Assembly (NCBI RefSeq): GCF_004344915.1
Contig: NZ_SKFG01000018.1
Span: 35,114 to 99,113 of the forward strand
DNA length: 64,000 nt
Direction of reading: 5' to 3'
Origin: Paenibacillus albiflavus
GTDB taxonomy: Bacteria; Bacillota; Bacilli; Paenibacillales; NBRC-103111
The notes below the pieces were generated by a model that ran no database searches, had not been told where the DNA came from, and was given only the letters and a program-made list of their open reading frames with translations. Shown here one piece after another: positions 35,447 to 43,448 of this stretch (position 1 is the stretch's first letter; each line of letters opens with the position of its first letter). The translations under genes were made by a program, and so were the position numbers.

Positions 35447-37378
35447 ATGAAACGTTATATGCGTGCTGATACACAAAAAAAACGTAAAATTGTGATCGAC
35501 ACTGCCATGCGGATGTTTATAGAAAAAGGCTATGAGCATGTGTCTGTCGATGAAATTATCGCAGAAGCGGCTATCTCCAAAGGAACTTTCTATCATTATT
35601 TCGAATCCAAAGACGAAATATTGTGGGAAATGACTCGTAAACAACTGGAAACCATTGAGCAGTGGCAAAAAGTTACGCCAACGAAAATTATGTCTCTTGA
35701 AGGTCATATTAATCGGCTTTTTCTAGACTTAGCGTCTAATATAAATGAACACCCTCGGCTAATGCGTTCAATGATCGCTCTTTCTTTACAGAATAAAACA
35801 GCACAAGAAATACAGCAAGAATTTAATGTAAAGCTCAGAAGCGCAATCAGCTATTGGCTTCTTGAACCACATAAAGCAGAATTACTAGCTACTGCTTATT
35901 TAGGAACGATCCTAAAATGGTGTTCGGTTAGCAACGAGGAGCAGGATCTTTCAAGTTTATTACGCAGTAATTTAGCTTGGGTTTGGGCAGGTATACGCGT
36001 TGATGGTGTTGGCCTAATGACAGATCTGGATATCGCAACTAAGGAGGAATGCAGCATGAAGGTTGCCATTATTGGCGGTGGATTAGCAGGACTAACTGCT
36101 GGAGCTTATTTATCAGAGAACAAAAATATCGAGGGTATCCTATTTGAGCGAAGCCCTCAGCTTGGAGGTAGAGCGTTTACTTACGAGAAATCCGGATTCA
36201 CGCTAAACTATGGCGCGCATGCACTTTATGGTATAGATCGTCATATTTTGACTGATATGGAGAAAGAGCTGAACCTCTCCTTTTCCTCAAAATCAGTCGA
36301 TAAACGAAGAGTTATGTACGCGAAAAATGGTCAACTAACACCTGCACCGCTTGATTTTGTTAACCTAGTCAAAACGAATCTTCTTATTACGAAGGATAAA
36401 ATGCGGTTCGTTGGTGAAATCGCTGCCATTATGGCGAATATTCACAATCTTCGAAACTACGCGACCCTTGGCGACTTCCTTGCGGAGTCTGGCGCTAGCG
36501 AGGATGTGAAGGAATTATGGGAGCATCTGGTCTGTTCGAACTTCTTTATTACACCTGAAGAAGCCCGTAAAGTTCCAGGATCTTCGATATCCAAGTACTA
36601 TCATAACCTGTTCCTAGCTGCAAACCCTGTTGGTTATGTACTTGGAAGCTGGGCAGTCATTACGAATCAGCTCAAAGATAAAATGGAATCGTCAGGCCGC
36701 TTCGAAATTACGATGCGCGAAGCCGCTGAATCGATTCGTTACGAGGATCGCAAATATATAATTACAACGAAGAATAGAGAAATGGCTTTTGATAAAGTCA
36801 TCTTCGCTATGCCAGTTCAACAAGTGATTAAGCTGCTCAAAGGTACTGCATGGGAGCCATTCTTCGTTCCATATGAGAATAATACGCCTACTGAAGTAAT
36901 GGTCTATGACATTGGGCTTGATAAAGTAGTTGCTAGACCATTCAGCTATATTTCTGATATGGATAACAAAATGTTTATTACAGACGTCTCAGCAACTGAC
37001 CATACATTAACACCGATTGGCGGACAATTGCTGCAAGGGATCGCCTATCTGAATGATAACTTTGAAGATGAAGAAGATCGCAAAGCTTATCTGGAGAATA
37101 AGCAAATTCAGATGGAAAAGCTATTTGACACTTATTATCCAGGTTGGCAAGAGGCTGTCGCGGTGAAGCGTGTCTCCAAACGTGCGATGGTAGCATCAGT
37201 TAAGAACATCAACTCCAATAACCTATTGCCGACTAAAGTAGAGAATGTACCGTTCTTATTCTGTGGTGACGGCTGTGAAGGTAAGGGTGAACTTGCTGAA
37301 CGTGCATTCTCATCCGCTAGACTTGCAGCTCAAACCATTCTTAACGAACTCAAGCAAAAAGAGCAAAAAGCACAATAA
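35447..37378 (+). CDS. TetR-family regulator fused in frame to FAD-dependent oxidoreductase
   Basis: 643 residues from ATG at 35447 (GAGAGGTGATGCTA upstream). Residues 1-203 form a TetR protein. It has a helix-turn-helix with SVDEIIAEAAISKGTFYHYF and a C-terminal ligand domain ending near NLAWVWAGIRV. Residues 204-643 begin a full FAD enzyme at MKVAIIGGGLAGLTAGAYLS (dinucleotide fold) with ERSPQLGGRAF. The C-terminal FAD motif is FCGDGCEGKGELAERAFSSA. The second part resembles phytoene desaturase or amine oxidase type enzymes of about 440 residues. No stop separates them, yet a strong AAGGAGG lies eight bases before Met204. The oxidoreductase can therefore probably be translated alone. Substrate unknown. 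Confidence 0.85.
   Translation: MKRYMRADTQKKRKIVIDTAMRMFIEKGYEHVSVDEIIAEAAISKGTFYHYFESKDEILWEMTRKQLETIEQWQKVTPTKIMSLEGHINRLFLDLASNINEHPRLMRSMIALSLQNKTAQEIQQEFNVKLRSAISYWLLEPHKAELLATAYLGTILKWCSVSNEEQDLSSLLRSNLAWVWAGIRVDGVGLMTDLDIATKEECSMKVAIIGGGLAGLTAGAYLSENKNIEGILFERSPQLGGRAFTYEKSGFTLNYGAHALYGIDRHILTDMEKELNLSFSSKSVDKRRVMYAKNGQLTPAPLDFVNLVKTNLLITKDKMRFVGEIAAIMANIHNLRNYATLGDFLAESGASEDVKELWEHLVCSNFFITPEEARKVPGSSISKYYHNLFLAANPVGYVLGSWAVITNQLKDKMESSGRFEITMREAAESIRYEDRKYIITTKNREMAFDKVIFAMPVQQVIKLLKGTAWEPFFVPYENNTPTEVMVYDIGLDKVVARPFSYISDMDNKMFITDVSATDHTLTPIGGQLLQGIAYLNDNFEDEEDRKAYLENKQIQMEKLFDTYYPGWQEAVAVKRVSKRAMVASVKNINSNNLLPTKVENVPFLFCGDGCEGKGELAERAFSSARLAAQTILNELKQKEQKAQ
36041..36058 (+). promoter_or_regulatory. 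Internal Shine-Dalgarno and start for the oxidoreductase part
   Basis: AAGGAGG at 36041-36047, 8-base spacing, ATG at 36056. In another frame a TAA stop abuts the GGAGG, the usual arrangement for two separate coupled genes. Confidence 0.7.
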
Positions 37379-37469
37379 TTCCGTTGTTGTTACTTTCCTG
37401 TAAATCTTCTAGGTCAAATATCCTATAAACTATGACTAGATAATAGATAGACAGGAAGGACAACAAGAA

Positions 37470-38315
37470 ATGCAACCCTATTTGACACCAAGACCAAACA
37501 AAAAGCGTAAACTAGTCAAACGATCCACAATTTCTGTACTCTGTATTGGAATTAGTGCAAGCTTAATCTGGATGTTTTCCCCATTGTCGTCGGCATCAAG
37601 TCAACCGAGCATTCCAAGAGATCAGCAGCTAACACAATCTGTTGCTAGCTTCGACGACATGGAGCTATCCAAGCCTACGGCTCTCGAATACAATGGTAAA
37701 GTGCGTAAAATTGCTTATATTACTTTCGATGATGGTCCTAGCAAATATACGGAGAAGCTACTAGACGTGTTAAAACAACAAAACGTCCAAGCTTCTTTCT
37801 TCATGCTAGGGCCTAATGTTTTGAGTCATCGAGATGTTGTAGAGCGGATGGAGAAGGAAGGTCATTATCCAGGCTTGCACAGTATGACACATGACCACAA
37901 AACCTTATATCGTAGTGGTGGACCTAGTAACTTTATCAAAGAATTTACTGAAGATCAGGAAATTGTCGAAAGTATTGTTGGATATAAGCCAACCTTAATT
38001 CGCGCTCCTTACGGTAGTGCACCACAGATTGGTCCAACATTTCGAGATGCCATTGTTAAAGCAGGGTTTAAAATGTGGGATTGGACAATAGACTCCAATG
38101 ACTGGAGATTTTCAAACAAGCCTAAGTCAGTCGTGAATGAAGTTCGAAAACAACTTAGCCGTAACGTTGAAGTTTTGTTATTCCATGAGAAACAACAAAC
38201 GATCGATGCGATGCCAGAAATTATCAATTTATTGCATTCACGAGGCTATGAACTTGAAGCCTATCATCCGGATTCGCATATTGTAGTCAACTTCCAGAAA
38301 GACAACAGATTATAG
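37470..38315 (+). CDS. Polysaccharide deacetylase (NodB domain), membrane anchored
   Basis: 281 residues. Basic start, then a hydrophobic helix (STISVLCIGISASLIWMFSP) acting as signal anchor. NodB motifs in order: YITFDDGPSKYT, GLHSMTHDH, IRAPYGSAP, WTIDSNDW, VLLFHEKQQ. The His-Asp metal site is complete, and the last motif has His in LLFHE. Likely removes N-acetyl groups from wall glycans (PgdA-like). Starts 91 bases after the fused gene, AGGAAGGACAACAAGAA upstream. Eight bases separate it from the lipoprotein gene that follows. Confidence 0.9.
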   Translation: MQPYLTPRPNKKRKLVKRSTISVLCIGISASLIWMFSPLSSASSQPSIPRDQQLTQSVASFDDMELSKPTALEYNGKVRKIAYITFDDGPSKYTEKLLDVLKQQNVQASFFMLGPNVLSHRDVVERMEKEGHYPGLHSMTHDHKTLYRSGGPSNFIKEFTEDQEIVESIVGYKPTLIRAPYGSAPQIGPTFRDAIVKAGFKMWDWTIDSNDWRFSNKPKSVVNEVRKQLSRNVEVLLFHEKQQTIDAMPEIINLLHSRGYELEAYHPDSHIVVNFQKDNRL

Positions 38316-38323
38316 GAGATCAA

Positions 38324-38965
38324 ATGATGAAACGAGTTAATATAAGCGTCGCTTTGCTGCTGCTATCGCTTGCTATTTTAGGTGGGTGTAGCGATAAAGC
38401 CAAAGATAATGCAGTCACTCTTCTGAATGAACACATGGTACTTGAACAGAAGTTCAGCGGCTATTTAAAACAAATAACACAGCTTGAAACGAAGGATAAG
38501 CAAACTTATGATAATATCCTCACCGAAGGCAAGAAAGATTATCTAAATGCAAAAAGCTCTATATCAGATGCACTACAAACAATTGAAGAGCGCAGATCCG
38601 TTCTCGCCGAAGCTCAGAATGCTTTGCTAGCAGCAAGCGAAAACATGAACAGCCTGGAAAAAGAAGTTAATCGAATAAAATCGATTGAAGAGAGCGAGCA
38701 AGGTCATAAATTGATTGATCTATATAAATCTCGTGATGAAGTTTTTATTAATTTATATAATCAATATATGAGCGGTCTAGAGTTGGATGATAAGCTCTAT
38801 CAAATGCTGAATGATAAATCATCCAACTTAAAGCAGATTAATAATCAAGTTGCTGAGCGCAATCGCTCTTTTACTGAAGTTACTAAATTAATGCATGAAT
38901 TTAATCAAAAATCCCAGGAGTTTCAAGACGGAAGAATCTCCTTCTTGAAGCAACTGGGCGTGTAA
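38324..38965 (+). CDS. YkyA-like lipoprotein
   Basis: 213 residues. Lipobox LSLAILGGCSD with the cysteine at about residue 22. The rest is helical and coiled-coil, matching the YkyA putative cell-wall binding lipoprotein family (PF10368). It has a Lys- and Glu-rich central segment and a C-terminal GRISFLKQLGV. Cotranscribed with the deacetylase upstream and ended by the terminator at 38986-39023. Confidence 0.85.
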   Translation: MMKRVNISVALLLLSLAILGGCSDKAKDNAVTLLNEHMVLEQKFSGYLKQITQLETKDKQTYDNILTEGKKDYLNAKSSISDALQTIEERRSVLAEAQNALLAASENMNSLEKEVNRIKSIEESEQGHKLIDLYKSRDEVFINLYNQYMSGLELDDKLYQMLNDKSSNLKQINNQVAERNRSFTEVTKLMHEFNQKSQEFQDGRISFLKQLGV

Positions 38966-38985
38966 CAAAATCTTATAATACTGAG

Positions 38986-39023
38986 AAAGCTCTTACGCTA
39001 TAAGTATGGCGTAAGAGCTTTTT
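38986..39023. terminator. Terminator between convergent units
   Basis: AGCTCTTACGC / GCGTAAGAGCT, 11-bp perfect stem, TTTTTT on the plus strand. Strong for the rightward deacetylase-lipoprotein unit; weaker for the leftward kinase operon. Confidence 0.88.
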
Positions 39024-39027
39024 TATG

Positions 39028-40422
39028 TTATCCTTCTATTCTCTTCGGTAGCAATATGATGACCTCGGTACCTTCACCAAGTACACTACGTATGTCTATT
39101 TGTCCACCATGAAGCCGGGCAAGCTCATTAGATATCGATAATCCTAACCCGCTGCCTGAACGACGACTCGAGCCTTTAAAAAATTTATCCTTGACGTATT
39201 TCAAATCCTCTGGCGGAATCCCTTCACCTGAATCCTTTACATGGATCTCATACATGGACGGCGTCTCCACTGTCGCAAGCTCGATCGAACCATTTTCGGG
39301 TGTAAACTTTATCGCATTATCCACAAGATTGATCAAGATTTGTTTTAACCGATTATATTCTCCGATCGTTCTTAGTGGTTCAGCGTTTAAATGAACTACT
39401 AGATTTAAGTTTCGAGCCGCACATGCTGCGGTATACTGCCTGCTTACTTCCTCCACGATATGATTCAACTCGACCTCTTCAGGCTGAAATTGAATCGCTC
39501 TAGACTGAAGTTTGGAGAAATCAAGCAAGTCTTCAACTAATCCAATTAATCGATCTGTTTCTTGTGCAATAATTCGAAGCCCCATTTGTGTTTCCTCTTG
39601 ATTATGACCATCTCCAGAAACGAGTGTTTCATTCCAGCCCTTGATTGCCGTAAGAGGCGTTCTAAGTTCATGCGAAATGGAAGAAATAAAATCGTTCTTA
39701 ATCTGTTCATTCCGCAGTATTTCACTGCTCATATAGTTCATTGTATCAGCAAGTTCTCCAATCTCGTCCGGATGCCGTTTCACAGCTTTTATCTTATATT
39801 CGCCTCTAGCGAAAGCCTTAGCTACAGCAGTTAACTCGCGAATAGGTTTGACAATCGTTCCTGTCATAAATAACGAGGCTGCAATAGATAGCGCGACAAC
39901 TCCCAGACCGATCGCAGACGTGAGGAAGAAGTACTTCCATAACGTTTGTTCGAGCAGTTCAAGTGAGGTTGAATAGCGTAACACGCCAACAACACGATCA
40001 TCCTCCATTAATGGACTGGATAAGGCTAAAGTTTTCTCTCCAGTTTCCTCATTATTACCGATCCATGTACCTTGCTCTCCTTTATAAGCAGCTCTAACAT
40101 CAGGTGTCTTCACCTTAGCCATGGAATGAATCCCATACGATTCCATCACTACTGTTCCATCAAGATCGATAATTTCAGTGCGTACTTCTTGATCTGCGGG
40201 ACTGTTTTCAATAATAAATCGCGATTTTTGAGCAAGTGAAGCATACTCCAAATTTTTATTGTAGAACGAGATGGAATAACTTGATTTGACAGCTAAGCTT
40301 CTTGTAACACTACCATAGTAATACTGCCAAACGGTTCCCATAAATAGAGATCCGAGAATGACAACGACAAATAAGATGATGATCACAAAATATAAGATCA
40401 CCCTACTCTTGATGCTTCTCAT
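39028..40422 (-). CDS. Membrane sensor histidine kinase
   Basis: 464 residues from ATG at 40422 (GAAGGAGACCG upstream), so it overlaps the regulator's last 20 bases. The longer open frame is rejected. TM1 (VILYFVIIILFVVVILGSLF), an extracytoplasmic sensor of about 130 residues, TM2 (FFLTSAIGLGVVALSIAASL), and a HAMP domain. HisKA has the phosphorylated His in SSISHELRTPLTAI, and HATPase has NLVDNAIKFT, DSGEGIPPE and GSGLGLSIS. Completes the four-gene operon that begins with the NodB deacetylase at 43293. Confidence 0.95.
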   Translation of the reverse strand: MRSIKSRVILYFVIIILFVVVILGSLFMGTVWQYYYGSVTRSLAVKSSYSISFYNKNLEYASLAQKSRFIIENSPADQEVRTEIIDLDGTVVMESYGIHSMAKVKTPDVRAAYKGEQGTWIGNNEETGEKTLALSSPLMEDDRVVGVLRYSTSLELLEQTLWKYFFLTSAIGLGVVALSIAASLFMTGTIVKPIRELTAVAKAFARGEYKIKAVKRHPDEIGELADTMNYMSSEILRNEQIKNDFISSISHELRTPLTAIKGWNETLVSGDGHNQEETQMGLRIIAQETDRLIGLVEDLLDFSKLQSRAIQFQPEEVELNHIVEEVSRQYTAACAARNLNLVVHLNAEPLRTIGEYNRLKQILINLVDNAIKFTPENGSIELATVETPSMYEIHVKDSGEGIPPEDLKYVKDKFFKGSSRRSGSGLGLSISNELARLHGGQIDIRSVLGEGTEVIILLPKRIEG

Positions 40423-41125
40423 CGGTCTCCTTCTTCCATATATAACCGCTTCCCCACACCGTACAAATAAACTCAGGGCTTGAAGGGTCATTCTCTATTT
40501 TTTGACGTATCCGCCTTATATTCACATCCACAATTTTAAAATCGCCGACAAAATGTCTTCCCCATACCTTATCCAGAATTTCATCACGAGTAATCGTTTT
40601 GTTAGGTGATTCCATTAAAAGCTGCATAATTTGGAACTCCGTCGGGGTTAGCGTAATCTCTGCAGCGTTCTTCCACAATACATGTTCATCAAGCGATAAA
40701 ACAAAGGGACCCGATTTGAGCTCCTGCGGCTCTGGCTCTTCTTTGACGATAAGCTGTAATCGCCTGCTTAATGAATTAATTCTTGCCATTAGCTCTGTAG
40801 GCGAGAAAGGCTTGGTTACATAATCATCTGCACCTAGCTCCAATCCCTTGACTTTATCCTGATCCTGCCCTTTGGCAGTCAGCATAATGATCCCCACTCG
40901 CGGATATTTGCGGCGAAGAATCTCACATACATCGAACCCAGTAATCGAGGTTGGCAGCATTACATCAAGCAAAGCAATTTGAATATCAGGATGTTGTTCC
41001 ATCAGTTTTATAGCCTCTTCACCTGTATGAGCTTCAATCACCTGATACCCGACTCTTTTCAAATTAATCGTGACAAATCCTCGGATCGACTCCTCATCCT
41101 CTAGCAATAGTACTTTAAGTTCCAA
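40403..41125 (-). CDS. OmpR-family response regulator
   Basis: 240 residues. Receiver domain with the phosphoacceptor Asp in IALLDVMLPTS near residue 54, acidic pair EDE at 10-12, and Lys in DYVTKPFSP. C-terminal winged helix (PNKTITRDEILDKVWGRHFV, VDVNIRRIRQKIE). Partner of the kinase encoded by the overlapping downstream gene. Twenty bases after the lipoprotein gene. Confidence 0.95.
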   Translation of the reverse strand: MELKVLLLEDEESIRGFVTINLKRVGYQVIEAHTGEEAIKLMEQHPDIQIALLDVMLPTSITGFDVCEILRRKYPRVGIIMLTAKGQDQDKVKGLELGADDYVTKPFSPTELMARINSLSRRLQLIVKEEPEPQELKSGPFVLSLDEHVLWKNAAEITLTPTEFQIMQLLMESPNKTITRDEILDKVWGRHFVGDFKIVDVNIRRIRQKIENDPSSPEFICTVWGSGYIWKKETDEKHQE

Positions 41126-41145
41126 ATCTTTACCCCTTTCAATCT

Positions 41146-42513
41146 TTACCTCTCAGTTAGTTCAATATGTTCAAGTAAATAGGCAAGATCAATCCTCATC
41201 TCTTTGAGCTTCTCCAGCTCCTTGGGAGACAAATTAGCAGCTTGACTAGCTTCATCAGGAATAATGCCAACAAATAATCGATTATATCTCATACCAAGAA
41301 TTTGATAGTGCAGCTTCGATTGCTGTAGTTTACGTTCAATATCTTCCTGGTTTAACACATTATCGTAATATCGAATAGAAGCTAAATCTGCGATCTTCCG
41401 ACCACGTTCATTCACATAAAAGAATGTCGTTTCTTCAAATGGATCATGCTCTCCACTTACTTGCAGATTGGATTTCCATGAATTCGGAAGCGTTAAAGAA
41501 TACCCCGCACCATAATCATCATAAGTATAATACGCAGGGATCAGTCCGGTTTGCCCATCCCACTTATTCCACACCGTCCGAAACGCCATTTCGGCATAGC
41601 TTGCATCAGGCGTTAATTCTTCAAGTAGAGGGATTTCAATAATCCCGTCATGATTCGCATCTTCTGGATAAGTAGATCGAGGAATGAAGGGGATCCACCC
41701 TCCGTCTGGCTTAGCAGTACCAAAAACATCCTGCAGTTTACCATCCTTCATAATAAGCAATATGGAATAAGCGGAGTGTGCACCCACCCCCGCTTCAATA
41801 AATACACCATTTACAGAGCTTGATGCTTTCCCAAACTTTACATCACTATAACCATTTATACTGCCATCTAGCGGTAGTTTATCCAGCAAAACCATTGCTC
41901 TTCCATCGTATTGATACACACTCGCATCTGCAGTCATTTCAAAACGATTATTGTTTAGAATAATAATTTCGGGAACAGGATCATTATTCAGATTGCCAAC
42001 TTCCATTTGCGCATAAGGCAGTTCTGCAATTTTGCGAAATTCTTGTATATCATTTCCATAAATATGCAAAATTTTATTTTCATCTGTCGATATGACACTA
42101 CCAATCATGATCTTCAATTGGCCATCATTAGCCAGATCAGCAAATCGTATGAAATCCAGCTCATCCGAATTTATTTCGATCTGATTCAGTTTGGTCCAGC
42201 TATCGCTCGATTGTTTAAGCAGAATAACGCCATGGATTGTCTTGTTATTCACTTTTAAACTATAAGTAGCGTAAGCTTCCATGATCCCGTCACTATTGAG
42301 ATCAACTTCCCCTATTGCTACCGCATTCTCCGAATTTAAAGGTATATAAATTTGAGCATCTGCAGGTAAATAATTCATTATTGCTTTATGCAATTGATTC
42401 ATTTCCCCAGTAAGTGCAGGTGCACGCATTAAATCTTCAGGATGCTTTTGGATATCACAGCCTGTAAGAAATAATAGAAGTACGATAATCAATACGCGTA
42501 ATCTGTGCTGCAT
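41146..42513 (-). CDS. Lipoprotein with FG-GAP/VCBS-like repeat region
   Basis: 455 residues. Lipobox LLLFLTGCDI (Cys about residue 19). Residues about 65-320 contain repeats with Asp/Asn-Gly loops (VDLNSDGIMEAYATY, LANDGQLKIMIG, DANHDGIIEIP). These resemble beta-propeller FG-GAP or VCBS calcium loops. A C-terminal domain (about 335-455) is unassigned. Lies between a deacetylase and a two-component system, suggesting a surface sensor or cofactor. That role is inference. Confidence 0.75.
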   Translation of the reverse strand: MQHRLRVLIIVLLLFLTGCDIQKHPEDLMRAPALTGEMNQLHKAIMNYLPADAQIYIPLNSENAVAIGEVDLNSDGIMEAYATYSLKVNNKTIHGVILLKQSSDSWTKLNQIEINSDELDFIRFADLANDGQLKIMIGSVISTDENKILHIYGNDIQEFRKIAELPYAQMEVGNLNNDPVPEIIILNNNRFEMTADASVYQYDGRAMVLLDKLPLDGSINGYSDVKFGKASSSVNGVFIEAGVGAHSAYSILLIMKDGKLQDVFGTAKPDGGWIPFIPRSTYPEDANHDGIIEIPLLEELTPDASYAEMAFRTVWNKWDGQTGLIPAYYTYDDYGAGYSLTLPNSWKSNLQVSGEHDPFEETTFFYVNERGRKIADLASIRYYDNVLNQEDIERKLQQSKLHYQILGMRYNRLFVGIIPDEASQAANLSPKELEKLKEMRIDLAYLLEHIELTER

Positions 42514-42522
42514 TGCATCTCC

Positions 42523-43293
42523 TTACTCCTTCGCATAAAGCTCAGGTATCGTAACAATTGTATAGTTCTCTTTTTGTAAATAATCTATTAATTGGGGTAA
42601 AAATTCAATCGTATTATCAAGCTTTCCGCCCTTGCCGCCAAAGCTATGCATCAGAATAATACCATTTGGCTTCAAATTTTTCTTGACGTTAGCCAGCATC
42701 TGCTTACTTGACGTTCCTGCCCAATCTCTCGTATCAACCGTCCAGCCAATCTCCTGGTTGCCCGACTTCGTAATCGTGTCCTTTACTTGCTTGTTCTTAG
42801 CCCCGTAAGGCGCTCTGAACCAAGTCGTACTCGTTCCAATAGCATCTTTAATTACTTGATCTGTCTTGGCGATCTGCTGCTTCATTTGCTCATTCGTGAT
42901 CTTTGTGAAATCCTTATGATCCCAGGAATGATTGCCAATGGCATGCCCTTCTTCAGCGATTTCCTTCAGCATATCAGGATACAGTTTAACTTGTTTGCCA
43001 ACAACGAAAAATGTCGCATGAACGCCTTTGTCTTTCAGTATTTCTAAAACCTTCTTCGTGTATTTGCGATCAGGACCATCATCAAAAGTTAGAGCAACTT
43101 TCTTTACCTGTTCAGCTACAGGTACAGATGGCTTTGAACTCACTTGTGCAACTTTCACTGTGGTAGCTGCAACTTGTTTGATTTGTGGCTGTTTCCCTAT
43201 CACATTCTGCGCTTCAGCCTTTGTACTAAATCCACTCATAAAAAAAACGACAAGTACTAATGTACAACCTATTAAGACCGATTTCAATTTCAT
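42523..43293 (-). CDS. Secreted polysaccharide deacetylase (NodB domain)
   Basis: 256 residues from ATG at 43293 (GTGGGGGAGATTAT); the earlier frame is unsupported. Signal peptide MKLKSVLIGCTLVLVVFFMS. NodB motifs: LTFDDGPDRKYT, GNHSWDHKDF, RAPYGAKNK, WTVDTRDW, IILMHSFGG. First gene of an operon with the lipoprotein, response regulator and kinase. An inverted repeat lies in its promoter region. Confidence 0.93.
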   Translation of the reverse strand: MKLKSVLIGCTLVLVVFFMSGFSTKAEAQNVIGKQPQIKQVAATTVKVAQVSSKPSVPVAEQVKKVALTFDDGPDRKYTKKVLEILKDKGVHATFFVVGKQVKLYPDMLKEIAEEGHAIGNHSWDHKDFTKITNEQMKQQIAKTDQVIKDAIGTSTTWFRAPYGAKNKQVKDTITKSGNQEIGWTVDTRDWAGTSSKQMLANVKKNLKPNGIILMHSFGGKGGKLDNTIEFLPQLIDYLQKENYTIVTIPELYAKE

Positions 43294-43337
43294 ATAATCT
43301 CCCCCACATTTCCCCATATGCCTTATCATAAAATATT

Positions 43338-43369
43338 GTGTAATCCAAAGATTTACGAAATGATTACAC
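43338..43369. promoter_or_regulatory. Inverted repeat upstream of the deacetylase-kinase operon
   Basis: GTGTAATC (43338-43345) and GATTACAC (43362-43369), perfect arms 24 bases apart centre to centre, about 45 bases before the start codon. Candidate operator. Confidence 0.5.
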
Positions 43370-43400
43370 CTGTAAAAATTCTCTACAATCTATTAGACGC

Positions 43401-43431
43401 AAAAACCGTGCAGAATGTTGTCTGCACGGTT
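43401..43431 (-). terminator. Terminator after adhE
   Basis: The minus strand has AACCGTGCAGA, loop CAACAT, TCTGCACGGTT, then TTTG. Confidence 0.8.
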
Positions 43432-43448
43432 CATTTTTTAAAATAAAT

